A DNA stretch of 64,000 nt. It comes from Gemmatimonadaceae bacterium. Its GTDB lineage: Bacteria; Gemmatimonadota; Gemmatimonadetes; Gemmatimonadales; Gemmatimonadaceae. Position 1 is the stretch's first letter. Every line of letters begins with the position of its first letter. Under the pieces are notes generated by a model that was not told where the DNA came from, made no database searches, and saw only the letters and a list, made by a program, of their open reading frames with translations. Shown in pieces: positions 41,574-50,565 of this stretch. Made by a program: the position numbers and the translations under genes. The stretch is taken from assembly GCA_019752115.1 (NCBI GenBank), contig JAIEMN010000002.1, forward strand, positions 156,540 through 220,539, in the 5' to 3' direction.

Positions 41574-44366
41574 ATGCCACGCCTCGGTCGTGCTACCCGG
41601 CTGTCTGCTGCGATTCTGTTCGCCGCCGCCACGCCGTTTGCGCTCCAAGCGCAGCGCCTGACGTCACCGAAGGAGTTCTTCGGCCATGACATCGGCGCCG
41701 ACTACCAGCTCCCCAACTACACCAAGCTCCACGAGTACTTCGTCACCATCGCCAAGCAGAGCCCCCGTGTGAAGCTCGATACGATCGGGCGCACGGAAGA
41801 GGGGCGGCCGCAGATCATGGCGATCGTCTCGAGCCCTGAGAATCTCAAGAATCTCGCGAAGTACAAGGAGATCTCGCGCAAGCTCGCGCTCGGCGAGGGC
41901 ATCGACTCGGCGGAAGCCGCGCGCCTCGCCAAGGAAGGCAAGGTGGTCTTCTGGATCGACGGCGGGCTGCACGCAACCGAAGTGCTTGGCGCGCAGCAGC
42001 TCATCGAATCGTTCTGGCAGCTCAACAGCCGTAACGACGACGAAACCAAGCGCATTCTGGACGATTGCATCATCCTCATGGTGCACGCCAATCCGGACGG
42101 CATGGAGCTCGTCTCGAACTGGTACATGCAGGAGCAGGATCCGAAGCGCCGCAACATGAACATTCCGCGGCTCTACGAGAAGTACGCCGGGCACGACAAC
42201 AACCGTGACGCGTACATGAATGCCCTCGCCGAGACGCAGAACATGTCGAAGGCGATGTTCATCGACTGGCATCCGCAGATCATGTACAATCATCACCAGA
42301 CCGGCCCGACCGGCACGGTGATGGCCGCGCCGCCGTATCGCGATCCGGCCAACTACTGGTTCCACCCGGCCATGATCACGGGGCTCGATCTCGTCGGCGC
42401 CGCGCTCAACCATCGCTTCGTGCTCGAGCACAAGCCGGGGCTCACCTTCCGCGCCGGCTCGAACTACAGCACGTGGTGGAACGGCGGGCTGCGCACGGTG
42501 GGCTACTTCCACAACATGATCGGCATCCTCACCGAAACGATCGGCAACCCGACGCCGATGCGCGTCTCGCTGGTGCCGGAGCGTCAGCTCCGCTCGGCAG
42601 GGCTGCCGCTGCCGGTGGAGCCGCAGGAATGGCACTTCCGCCAGTCCATCGACTACTCGGTGTCGGCGAACTACGCGTTCCTCGACATGGCGTCGCGCTA
42701 CCGCGAAGAGTTTCTGTTCAACCGCTGGGTGATGGCGACCGATGCCATCAAGGCCGGCCAGAAGGACAACTGGACGATCTCGCCCAAGCGGGTGGACGCG
42801 ATGATCGCGAAGATCACCGCCGACCGTGGCGCCGCGCAGGGTGAAGCCGCCGCGGGTGGCCGTCGCGGTGGCGGTGGCCCGGTGAACATTGCCAGCGCGG
42901 TCGCCAACGACCGCTACATGGCGGAACTGCGCAAGCCGGAGAACCGCGATCCGCGCGCGTACATCCTGAGCAGTGCACAGAACGACTTCGCCACGGCGAC
43001 CAAGTTCATTCGCGCCCTGCAGTACTCGGGCATCAAGGTGCAGCGTGCGACCGCTGCGTTCACCGCGAACGGCAAGCAGTTTCCCGCTGGCTCGTGGGTG
43101 GTGCCCACCGGCCAGGCGTTCCGTGCGCATGTGCTCGACATGTTCGAGCCGCAGGATCACCCGAATGACTTCCGCTATCCGGGTGGTCCGCCGATCCCGC
43201 CGTACGACAACGCCGGCTGGACGCTCGCCTACCAGATGGACGTGAAGTTCGAGCGCGTGCTCGACGGCCTGAATGGCCCATTCGAAGACGTGAAGGGGAT
43301 CACGCCGATGGTCGCGGGCACCGTGGCCAAGGGCAAGGCCGGGTACTACATCCACCCCGAAGTGAACGACGCGGCCACGGTGGCCAATCGTCTCGCCAAG
43401 GTGAACGTGAAGGCGTCGCGTGTGCCGACCGGCTTCAAGGATGGCAGCACGACATGGCCCGCCGGCACCTGGTTCATCCCCGCGGGTGGCAAGGGTGACG
43501 CAGTGGTCGCGCAGGCCGCCAAGGACCTCGGCGTGAACTTCGCGGCGGCCAACAGCAAGCCGGGCACGGCGCAGCCAGTGCAGCCGCTGCGCATCGGCCT
43601 CGTTGATCGGTACGGCGGCAACATGCCGAGCGGCTGGACGCGTCTGATCCTCGAGAAGTTCGAGTATCCGTTCACGGTCGTGTACCCGCAGGAGCTCGAC
43701 GCCGGCAACCTGAAGGCGAAGTACGACGTGCTGGTGTTCACCGACGGCATGTTCACCGATCGCGCCGGTCCGGGTGCGGGCTTCGGCGGTTCGCCCGACA
43801 CCACGCTCATCCCGGCGGAGCTGCGCAAGCAGATCGGTCGCGTGAGCGCCGAGAAGTCGGTGCCGGCCGTGAAGGCGTTCGTGGAAGCGGGTGGTCGCGT
43901 GGTCGCGATCGGTTCGTCGATCGGCCTCGGCAAGGCGATGGGGCTCCCGATCGACAACTACATGGCCGACGCCAACGGCCGCGCGTATCCGGGCGAGAAG
44001 TACTACATCCCCGGTTCGCTGCTCGAAGTGAAGCTCGACACGAGTGCCACGATCGCCACCGGCATGAACCCGCGCCCGGTCGTGATGTTCGATGCGAGCC
44101 CGGTCATGAAGCTCGGCCCCGATGCGGCAGCCAAGGGCGTTCGCGCGCTCGCCACCTTCGACAATAAGACGCCGCTCCGCTCCGGCTGGGCCTGGGGTCA
44201 GGACCTGCTCGAGGGCGGCACCGCGATGGCCGAAGCCACCATCGGTAAGGGCACGCTCTGGATGTTCGGGCCTGAAATCCTGTTCCGGTCGCAGCCGCAT
44301 GGGACGTACAAGCTGTTCCTCAATGCGCTGGATGGTGGGTTTGAGAAGCCCAAGAAGGCGATGTAA
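41574..44366 (+). CDS. Exported M14-family zinc carboxypeptidase
   Basis: 930 residues from ATG 41574. Signal peptide ending ALQAQR. The M14 domain shows H133 and E136 in GGLHATEVLGAQ, a HANPDGME segment, the third His-bearing FIDWHPQ and a catalytic Glu candidate in GILTETIG. About 500 further residues form one or more beta-type domains, interrupted by a Gly/Arg-rich linker (GGRRGGGG, near residue 425). It should remove C-terminal residues of peptides outside the cytoplasm. The start follows the divergent Met/His-rich gene by 221 bases that hold no other gene. Ends at a long hairpin. Confidence 0.9.
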   Translation: MPRLGRATRLSAAILFAAATPFALQAQRLTSPKEFFGHDIGADYQLPNYTKLHEYFVTIAKQSPRVKLDTIGRTEEGRPQIMAIVSSPENLKNLAKYKEISRKLALGEGIDSAEAARLAKEGKVVFWIDGGLHATEVLGAQQLIESFWQLNSRNDDETKRILDDCIILMVHANPDGMELVSNWYMQEQDPKRRNMNIPRLYEKYAGHDNNRDAYMNALAETQNMSKAMFIDWHPQIMYNHHQTGPTGTVMAAPPYRDPANYWFHPAMITGLDLVGAALNHRFVLEHKPGLTFRAGSNYSTWWNGGLRTVGYFHNMIGILTETIGNPTPMRVSLVPERQLRSAGLPLPVEPQEWHFRQSIDYSVSANYAFLDMASRYREEFLFNRWVMATDAIKAGQKDNWTISPKRVDAMIAKITADRGAAQGEAAAGGRRGGGGPVNIASAVANDRYMAELRKPENRDPRAYILSSAQNDFATATKFIRALQYSGIKVQRATAAFTANGKQFPAGSWVVPTGQAFRAHVLDMFEPQDHPNDFRYPGGPPIPPYDNAGWTLAYQMDVKFERVLDGLNGPFEDVKGITPMVAGTVAKGKAGYYIHPEVNDAATVANRLAKVNVKASRVPTGFKDGSTTWPAGTWFIPAGGKGDAVVAQAAKDLGVNFAAANSKPGTAQPVQPLRIGLVDRYGGNMPSGWTRLILEKFEYPFTVVYPQELDAGNLKAKYDVLVFTDGMFTDRAGPGAGFGGSPDTTLIPAELRKQIGRVSAEKSVPAVKAFVEAGGRVVAIGSSIGLGKAMGLPIDNYMADANGRAYPGEKYYIPGSLLEVKLDTSATIATGMNPRPVVMFDASPVMKLGPDAAAKGVRALATFDNKTPLRSGWAWGQDLLEGGTAMAEATIGKGTLWMFGPEILFRSQPHGTYKLFLNALDGGFEKPKKAM

Positions 44367-44384
44367 GGAAGGCGTCTGTTTCGA

Positions 44385-44514
44385 TTGAGAGGCGAGAGGC
44401 GAGTAGGAGTTGGAGCCTTGAGCCGTGAGTGACGAGGGGCCGGGCGACGACAGTCGACCGGCCCCTTCCACTTCCCTCTCACACTCCCACTCCGACTCGC
44501 CTCTCGCCTCTCAA
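44385..44514. terminator. 130-nt imperfect hairpin between convergent genes
   Basis: Arms of 26 bases (44385-44410 and 44489-44514) match with one mismatch and consist of near-repeats of GAGGCGA. The inner part pairs again (AGGGGCCGG with CCGGCCCCT). It spans nearly all of the space between the M14 and amidohydrolase genes and probably terminates both. Confidence 0.7.
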
Positions 44515-44524
44515 GGCAACCCAA

Positions 44525-46213
44525 TCACTTCCGCTCAAACACGACTTTCCCCCCCACGATCGTCACCCGCACCCGCGCCTGATCGATCTCCTCCGCCTTG
44601 CTCGTCGACAGGTCGCGATCGAGCACCACGAGGTCCGCGAGGCGACCCGGCGCGATGATGCCGAGTTGCGTGTCCTGGAATCCGGCGTAGGCGGAGCCCT
44701 TCGTGTAGGCGGTGAGCGCCTGCTCCAGCGTGATGCGCTGCTCGGGCACCCAGCCACCGGGGTTCGCGCCGTCGAGGGTTCGGCGCGTCATCGCCGCCTT
44801 GATCCCTTCGAGCGGGGTGGGCGGCGCCACGAACCAGTCACTGCCGAAGGCGAGCGCCGCCTTGGCATCGAGCAGCGACTTCCATGCGTACGAGCCCTTC
44901 GCGCGATCGGCGCCGATGACGCGATCAGCCCAGCGGCCGTCGTCGGCCGCATGGTACGGCTGCATGCTGGCAATCACCCCGATCTGCGCGAAGCGGGCGA
45001 TATCCTCGGGCGCGATGTGCTGCGCGTGCTCAATGCGAAAGCGACGGTCGCGCGGGCCGTTCTCCTTCGTCACGCGGTCGAAGATGTCGAGCTGCGTGCG
45101 AATGGCGCGGTCGCCGATTGCGTGCACCATCACCTGCAGCCCAGCGGCATCGGCAGCCTTCGTCCACGCATACAGACTGTCGGGCGGCGTCACGAAGAGG
45201 CCGGTATCCTGCGGCGCGTCGCTGAAGGGGGCGAGCATGGCGGCCGTGTGCGAGCCGAGCGAACCATCCACGAAACCCTTGAGCCCACCGATGCGCAGCC
45301 AGCTGTCGCCGTTGCCGCGCGCCTTCACGGTATCGCGCAGTGCGGCCCATTGCGCGAGCGGCACCTGGGCCACGATGCGCGTGATCAGCCGGTTCGCCGA
45401 TGCGGCCCGACGGAAGATGGCGTGGTGCGCCATCTCACCCATGTGATGCACACTCGTCACGCCATTCGAGGCGACATAGTGCATCGCCGAGTCGAGGGCG
45501 ACATCGGCCTCCGCGTCCGAGCGCGGCGGCTGCACGGCGTCCACCAGGCTCATCGCGTTGTCCTTGAGCACCCCCGTGGGGTTGCCCTTCGCGTCGCGCA
45601 CGATGGTGCCGCCGGCCACGTCCTTGGTCGTGCGATCGACATGCGCGGCCGCCAGCGCCAGCGCATTCGCCAGATTCATGTGCCCATCCAGGCGATTGAT
45701 CCACACCGGATTGTTGGGCGTCACCGAATCGATCCACTCGTGCGTCGGGAGTTCGCCGCCCCAGTTGGTGTGATCCCAGTCGCCGTTGCGGATCCACGCG
45801 CCCGCGGGGGCGGTCTTCGCGAACTCGGCAATGCGCCGGATGAATTCCTCCTTGGTCTTGGCGTCGCGCAGCTTGACCGAGGCCAGCGCGAAACCGCCAT
45901 CGAGGAAATGCACGTGACTATCGATGAAGCCGGGCGTGACCATGGCGCCCGCCGCATCGATCACACGGGCTTCGCCGGTCATTCGGCGGATCTCGTCGCT
46001 CGTGCCCACGGCCACGATCTCGTGGTCCGCGACCGCGACGGCCTCGGCCCACGGCTTGGCACTGTCGCCGGTCCAGACATGGCCGTTCACGATGGCGAGC
46101 GTGACCGTCTTGGCGGTGCGGTCGGCGCAGGCCGCGAGCAGCACGGCGGTTCCGGCCAGGGCCACGACACGGCCCAGACGCCGCCGGGGTGCTGAAATGG
46201 GAGAAGGAGTCAT
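44525..46213 (-). CDS. Amidohydrolase-family lipoprotein (YtcJ-like)
   Basis: 562 residues from ATG 46213. Lipoprotein signal with lipobox LAAC (C29). Metal-dependent hydrolase domain: first ligands in FIDSHVHF, a long mid-domain, a His in MVHAIGDRA, another in RIEHAQHI and Asp in LAFGSDW, then the C-terminal LGIIAPGRLADLVVLD. This is the amidohydrolase_3 group (YtcJ), usually of unknown substrate and sometimes secreted. Start codon choice is tied to a crowded divergent junction with the TVP38 gene. Family is confident; the natural substrate is unknown. Confidence 0.88.
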   Translation of the reverse strand: MTPSPISAPRRRLGRVVALAGTAVLLAACADRTAKTVTLAIVNGHVWTGDSAKPWAEAVAVADHEIVAVGTSDEIRRMTGEARVIDAAGAMVTPGFIDSHVHFLDGGFALASVKLRDAKTKEEFIRRIAEFAKTAPAGAWIRNGDWDHTNWGGELPTHEWIDSVTPNNPVWINRLDGHMNLANALALAAAHVDRTTKDVAGGTIVRDAKGNPTGVLKDNAMSLVDAVQPPRSDAEADVALDSAMHYVASNGVTSVHHMGEMAHHAIFRRAASANRLITRIVAQVPLAQWAALRDTVKARGNGDSWLRIGGLKGFVDGSLGSHTAAMLAPFSDAPQDTGLFVTPPDSLYAWTKAADAAGLQVMVHAIGDRAIRTQLDIFDRVTKENGPRDRRFRIEHAQHIAPEDIARFAQIGVIASMQPYHAADDGRWADRVIGADRAKGSYAWKSLLDAKAALAFGSDWFVAPPTPLEGIKAAMTRRTLDGANPGGWVPEQRITLEQALTAYTKGSAYAGFQDTQLGIIAPGRLADLVVLDRDLSTSKAEEIDQARVRVTIVGGKVVFERK

Positions 46214-46928
46214 GCGTCTATATTGCGTCATGGCCCGGACCCTTCGCGAGCAGCTCACCACGGTGGCCAAGCTGGCCAGCCTTGCCCTCCCCATCGCCCT
46301 CGGTGTCGGGGTGGGCCAATTGGCGTCGCCCTACCTGCCCGGCTTCTCGGCGTGGGTCCACAGCCTCGGCGCCTTTGCCCCCATCGCGTTCGTGCTGGGC
46401 TACGTCCTGGTAACGATCTGCATGATGCCGGCCTTTCTGCTCACCATGGCCGGCGGCGCGGTGTTCGGGGTCCTGCAGGGGACGATCCTCGTCTTCATTG
46501 GCTCCACGATCGGCGCCGTGATCGCCTTCACCCTCGGCCGCACCATCCTGCGGGAGCGCGTGGCGCAGCAAGTCCAGCGCAACGCCACCCTCACCGTGAT
46601 CGACCGCGTGATCGGCGAGGACGGGCTCAAGCTGATGTTCCTCATTCGCCTGTCGGGGATGGCGCCCTTCGTGCTCACGAACTACGCGCTGGGCGTCACG
46701 ACCGTGCGGCTCCGCGACTTCGTGCTCGCCATGTTCGGCATGATCCCCACCATGTTCGCCTTCGCCGCCTTCGGCCATGCCGGCGTGCAGACGGGCGCCG
46801 AGAAGCCCACCTGGCTCCTCGGACTCGGCATCGCCGCGACGGTGATGCTGACGGTGACGATCACCCGCATCGCGCAGCGGGCGATCCGGGAGGCGGAAGC
46901 ACGCAAGGGGATGGCGGCGCTGGGCTGA
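46212..46928 (+). CDS. TVP38/TMEM64-family membrane protein
   Basis: 238 residues from ATG 46212, or 232 from ATG 46230. About six hydrophobic segments with the family core: TMAGGAVFGVLQGTILVFIG, then RTILRERVA, then FLIRLSGMAPFVLTNYALGVT. Related to the DedA superfamily, whose members move undecaprenyl phosphate or other lipids across the inner membrane. AAGGAG ends two bases before ATG 46212, rather close; ATG 46230 has none. Divergent from the amidohydrolase gene with no space between them. Family clear, transported lipid unknown. Confidence 0.85.
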   Translation: MRLYCVMARTLREQLTTVAKLASLALPIALGVGVGQLASPYLPGFSAWVHSLGAFAPIAFVLGYVLVTICMMPAFLLTMAGGAVFGVLQGTILVFIGSTIGAVIAFTLGRTILRERVAQQVQRNATLTVIDRVIGEDGLKLMFLIRLSGMAPFVLTNYALGVTTVRLRDFVLAMFGMIPTMFAFAAFGHAGVQTGAEKPTWLLGLGIAATVMLTVTITRIAQRAIREAEARKGMAALG

Positions 46929-46951
46929 GGTGGTGGGTTGGGGTCGTCTCT

Positions 46952-47051
46952 GAGAACCGAGAGCCGAGCCGTGAGCAGCGAGCGAGGAGTGGTGAGACTC
47001 ACGTCTCCGATCTCGTATCTCGATGCCCAAGGCTCAGCTCTCAGTTCTCAA
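46952..47051. repeat. Imperfect hairpin between TVP38 and tonB-like genes
   Basis: Arm TGAGAACCGAGAGCCGAG (46952-46969) and CTCAGCTCTCAGTTCTCA (47034-47051) pair with two G-T type differences; inner words such as GAGCAGCGAGCGAGG pair loosely. Located in the 267-base space between two rightward genes, 24 bases after the first. Probably a terminator; the rest of the space holds only the ribosome site of the next gene. Confidence 0.6.
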
Positions 47052-47195
47052 AGGAAATCCCAACCACCTTCATCTTCCCCTAACCTGCCCCTCACCAACA
47101 CCTCACGCCCGCGAAAGCCGCCGTTCACGAAGGCCTAACCGCTCCCTAAGCCGTCGGTTGCATGCTGCCTCCACACCCATATCCGGAGGCGATCC

Positions 47196-47918
47196 ATGCT
47201 GCAGCACTTGCCCGAATCGCGCGCGCACCGCGCGCGACGCCCTGGTGGAACGGCGGTCTCCATTCTGTTGCACACGTTGGTCGTCGCTGCGCTCGTGCGC
47301 GCTACGGCGAACGCCACGGTGGCGCGCTTCGAGAAGCCCGAGGAAGTGCCGCTCACGATCACCGCGATCGAGACACCGCCACCACCATCGCCGCCGATTG
47401 GCGAACAGGCGCTGCGTGATCTGCGCGCACAGCAGGCGCCGGACATCGCCGTCCCGGCGCTGGTGCCGCCGATCAACATCCCCACGGTGCTCCCTAATAT
47501 CGATTATGCCCGGTCGCCCATCGCGCTCGAGGACTTCGAACGCGGCGGGCGCCGCCAACCCGGAGGCGCGCCGGGCGGTGTCCCCGGTGGCACGGGGCGC
47601 GGGCTCGGCGGCGAGGCGGTCTACAATGAGTGGGAAGTCGAGCGGATGGCGGCAGCCGTGCCCGGGGGCCGCGGGCCGGAGTATCCGTCGCTGCTCCGCG
47701 ACGCCGGCGTGGAAGGGCTCGTGGTGGTGCAGTTCGTCGTCGACACGCTCGGCCGCGCCGACCTGAACAGCCTCACCGTCGTGCGCAGCGACCACGCGTT
47801 CTTCACCACCGCCGTAAAGCGCGCGTTGGCCGGGATGCGCTTCCTCCCCGCCGAGGTCGGCGGCCGCAAGGTGCCGCAGCGAGTGGTGCAGCCGTTTCAG
47901 TTCCGCTTGGATCGTTGA
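47196..47918 (+). CDS. TonB-family energy-transducing protein
   Basis: 240 residues, with GGAGG eight bases before ATG 47196. One amino-terminal membrane span (SILLHTLVVAALVR), a Pro-rich periplasmic linker (TPPPPSPPI) and a Gly-rich stretch, then a C-terminal TonB domain (about 160-240: YPSLLRDAGVEGLVVVQF, then AVKRALAGMRF). It transmits proton-motive force to outer-membrane receptors. No exbB, exbD or receptor gene is in the window, so it either borrows partners or acts elsewhere. Hairpins precede and follow the gene. Confidence 0.88.
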   Translation: MLQHLPESRAHRARRPGGTAVSILLHTLVVAALVRATANATVARFEKPEEVPLTITAIETPPPPSPPIGEQALRDLRAQQAPDIAVPALVPPINIPTVLPNIDYARSPIALEDFERGGRRQPGGAPGGVPGGTGRGLGGEAVYNEWEVERMAAAVPGGRGPEYPSLLRDAGVEGLVVVQFVVDTLGRADLNSLTVVRSDHAFFTTAVKRALAGMRFLPAEVGGRKVPQRVVQPFQFRLDR

Positions 47919-47943
47919 GAGCGCGAACGGCGAGGGGTGAGCG

Positions 47944-48037
47944 GAACTGATCGCATCCGAGTCGTCCGAGGTATCCAAGCCACCCAAGCAACTCGGATGG
48001 CTCGGGTTTCCTTGGACGCCTTGGATGCACTCAGTTC
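47944..48037. repeat. Imperfect hairpin of tandem 9-nt words after the tonB-like gene
   Basis: Left arm holds the words CATCCGAG, CGTCCGAG, TATCCAAG and CACCCAAG in a row; the right arm carries their complements, down to the terminal GAACTGA and TCAGTTC. Position 26 bases after a stop codon suggests termination; the words are those of a slipped tandem repeat folded on itself. Confidence 0.6.
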
Positions 48038-48114
48038 AACACGAGAGCGGCACCAAGAACGCAGCGGGAACGCCCCGAAACACGTATCGTAGGGCGACTC
48101 CAACCAGCTGCCCT

Positions 48115-49539
48115 ATGCGAATTCAGCTCGCTCTGCTCCTGCCAGTCTGTGCACTTGCCGCCTGCGCGCGCGGTACCCCGTCGAATGCGCCGTCGCCCGG
48201 TGGTGCGCCGCAAGTGGGGCCGGCCAAGGGGACCATCATGGTCGTGGGCGGCGGCGCCCAGGGCCCGGAGACGTGGGCCACGTTCATTGCGGCCGCCGGC
48301 GGGCCGGACGCGCTCATTGTCGATGTGCCCACCGCCGGTGGTGACTCCATCGATCTCACGACCGCCGGCAAGATGCTGCGCGATGCGGGCGCCCGGAATG
48401 TGGTCGTGTACCACACCAAGGATCGCAAGCAAGCCGATGATCCCGCGTTCGTGGCGAAGATCGCCAACGCCAAGGGGATCTGGTTCGACGGCGGGCGGCA
48501 CTATCGCCTGGTGGACAGCTACATGGGCACGCGCAGCCAGCAGGCGTTCGAAGCGGTGCTTGCGCGTGGCGGCGTCATCGCCGGCACCAGCGCCGGCGCG
48601 TCCATTCAGGGCGACTATCTCGTGCGTGGCGCGCCGTCGAACAACAACAACATCATGAACCACCCGCAGTACCTGAAGGGCTTCGCGTACCTCAGGAACA
48701 CGGCGATCGACCAGCACGTCGTGGCCCGTGAGCGTCTCCCCGACCTCTACGACTCGCTCACGATCACGCGCAAGGACCTGCTCGCGATCTCGGAAGACGA
48801 AGGCACGGTGTGGGTGGTGAAGGGCGATACGGCCGAGATCATCGGGCGCAACAAGGCGTTCGTGTACAACGGACGCGATGCGAACGATGCCGGGCGGCCC
48901 TTTCTCACGTTGCATCCGGGCGATCGCTACAACCTCGGGGCGCGGCGCGTGATGTCACGCGCGGCGGATGGCACGAAGCTCACGCGGGCCGCGGTCGATC
49001 AGATCTTTGCGCCGTACACCAACGCCACAAAGGGTGGTGCGACGGTGGTGGTGGCGCGCGCCGGGAAGGTGCTGGTGAACACGGCGTACGGTGTGCCCGC
49101 GCAGCGGCGCTACATGCCGGAAACGGCGATGCCCAACTTTCCGCTCGGTGGTCTGGGCGGCGTGCTGGCCGCGTCGCTCAATGGCGCGCCCACCGGTGCG
49201 GCGCTGCGGCGCGTGCTCACGATCGGCGGCGCGCAGCGGCTGCAATACGACAGCACAGCCAAGGTCTGGAAGGGGAGCGTGGACGATCTCTATCGCTTTG
49301 AGCAGGGCCGCTTCGTCGTCGCGCCCGGCGCGCGCGATACGAACACGGTGCCGAGCGTGTTCACGCGCGATCTCGACCACGGCACGCCGCGCTTCGCGGT
49401 CTATGGCACCACCGACGGCAAGCAGGCCGCGTGGGTGCGCTACCCCGAGCAGCGCACCGTCATCCTGATCCTCACCGGTGACCCGAACGCCGATGCCAAG
49501 GGCATGGCGCAGCAGTTGGCGAACGCGCTGCTGTTCTGA
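48115..49539 (+). CDS. Cyanophycinase-like lipoprotein with degenerate beta-lactamase-like domain
   Basis: 474 residues from ATG 48115. Lipoprotein signal with lipobox LAAC (C17), so exported and membrane-attached. Residues ~38-300 are an S51 peptidase: MVVGGGAQGPETW, FDGGRHYRLV and nucleophile S159 in AGTSAGASIQGD, plus DQHVVARERLPDLY. Residues ~310-400 begin ATVVVARAGKVLVN..YGVP, like a beta-lactamase/DD-peptidase amino strand, but no SxxK or YxN is present. Known extracellular cyanophycinases (CphE) lack this part. It probably attacks external cyanophycin or a similar polymer. The alpha/beta hydrolase follows after 5 bases. Confidence 0.8.
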   Translation: MRIQLALLLPVCALAACARGTPSNAPSPGGAPQVGPAKGTIMVVGGGAQGPETWATFIAAAGGPDALIVDVPTAGGDSIDLTTAGKMLRDAGARNVVVYHTKDRKQADDPAFVAKIANAKGIWFDGGRHYRLVDSYMGTRSQQAFEAVLARGGVIAGTSAGASIQGDYLVRGAPSNNNNIMNHPQYLKGFAYLRNTAIDQHVVARERLPDLYDSLTITRKDLLAISEDEGTVWVVKGDTAEIIGRNKAFVYNGRDANDAGRPFLTLHPGDRYNLGARRVMSRAADGTKLTRAAVDQIFAPYTNATKGGATVVVARAGKVLVNTAYGVPAQRRYMPETAMPNFPLGGLGGVLAASLNGAPTGAALRRVLTIGGAQRLQYDSTAKVWKGSVDDLYRFEQGRFVVAPGARDTNTVPSVFTRDLDHGTPRFAVYGTTDGKQAAWVRYPEQRTVILILTGDPNADAKGMAQQLANALLF

Positions 49540-49544
49540 GCAGG

Positions 49545-50387
49545 ATGATCGACATCAGCATTGCCGGCGGCGACCTGTCGTTGGCCGCCTCGCTGTTTGG
49601 CGACGCCAGTGGCCCGCCGCTGCTCTTCCTGCATGGCATCGGCAACGCCCGCGACACCTGGTTCGACTGGGCGATGGGGCTCGCGCCGCGGCATCGCGTG
49701 CTCACACTCGACTTCCGCGGGCACGGCCATTCGGCGCGCGCCGCGCGCTATCATCTGGCCGACTATGTGCGCGACGCCGAAGCCGCGCTGGCGTGGCTGG
49801 GGGAACCGACACGGGTGGTGGGTCACTCGCTCGGCGGCACCGTGGCCGGGCGGCTCGCGCAGCGCGGACACCCGCTGGTGCAGGCGGCGCTGCTGGTCGA
49901 TCCGGCGTGGTTCTTCGGCGTGCCCGACGAGTTCGCCCGGTCGGTCTACCCGCGTCGCTTCGCGCTGCTGCAGGGGACGATTGCCCGCCTCCGCGCGGCG
50001 GACGCGCCCCACGCCGTGTGGGTGGAGACGGTCGGCCAGTCGCCCCATCCGTGGGGTGGCGTTTTTGCCGACCACACCCCGTCCCGCCTCATCGCCGCGC
50101 ACGCCTCCGCGCTGCAACGCCAGGACGTCGCCTGCTGGCAGACGCCCGTCTCCGACGCGTTCGGGGGCTTCGACCCGCTCGAGCCGTTCCGCTGCCCCAC
50201 CACGGTGATTCACGCCGACGACCGCTACGGCGCCGCCCTCCTGGCCGACCAGGCCGCCCGCGTGGCCGCCGTGAACCCGGGGGCCTCGATGCACTTCTAT
50301 GAAGGGAGCGACCACTTCCCCCACCGGAGCCACCGGTTCGCGGAGCGGTTCGGGGACGACCTGAGTCGCTGGGCGGCGGCGCTCTGA
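49545..50387 (+). CDS. Alpha/beta-hydrolase
   Basis: 280 residues. Classic fold: oxyanion HG in LLFLHGIGNARDTWF, DFRGHGHS, nucleophile in VVGHSLGGTVAG, a cap region, acid in VIHADDRYGAA and His in GSDHFPHR. Cytoplasmic (no signal). Placed 5 bases after the exported cyanophycinase-like gene and probably co-transcribed. Substrate unknown; the family includes esterases, lactonases and C-C bond hydrolases. The next gene starts 178 bases on; that gap shows short imperfect inverted words but no clear site. Confidence 0.88.
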   Translation: MIDISIAGGDLSLAASLFGDASGPPLLFLHGIGNARDTWFDWAMGLAPRHRVLTLDFRGHGHSARAARYHLADYVRDAEAALAWLGEPTRVVGHSLGGTVAGRLAQRGHPLVQAALLVDPAWFFGVPDEFARSVYPRRFALLQGTIARLRAADAPHAVWVETVGQSPHPWGGVFADHTPSRLIAAHASALQRQDVACWQTPVSDAFGGFDPLEPFRCPTTVIHADDRYGAALLADQAARVAAVNPGASMHFYEGSDHFPHRSHRFAERFGDDLSRWAAAL

Positions 50388-50565
50388 CGGCCTCGGACGT
50401 CTGATCACCACCTGCGGCGCGCAGCAAGCCGGTGCCCCCGGCAAGCCGACCCCCACCTCCGAGCCTGATCCCGATTCCGAATGTCCATAGTGGTCCGTAG
50501 ACCAACGTCCGACAGCTGATCCAAAGGTCGGTAGTCAGCGCCTTCCGCAGCGCGCATGTTATCGC

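Noticed and set aside
41664..44471. Long minus-strand frame opposite the M14 peptidase
   Set aside because: Antisense shadow of a gene with signal peptide and intact catalytic residues.
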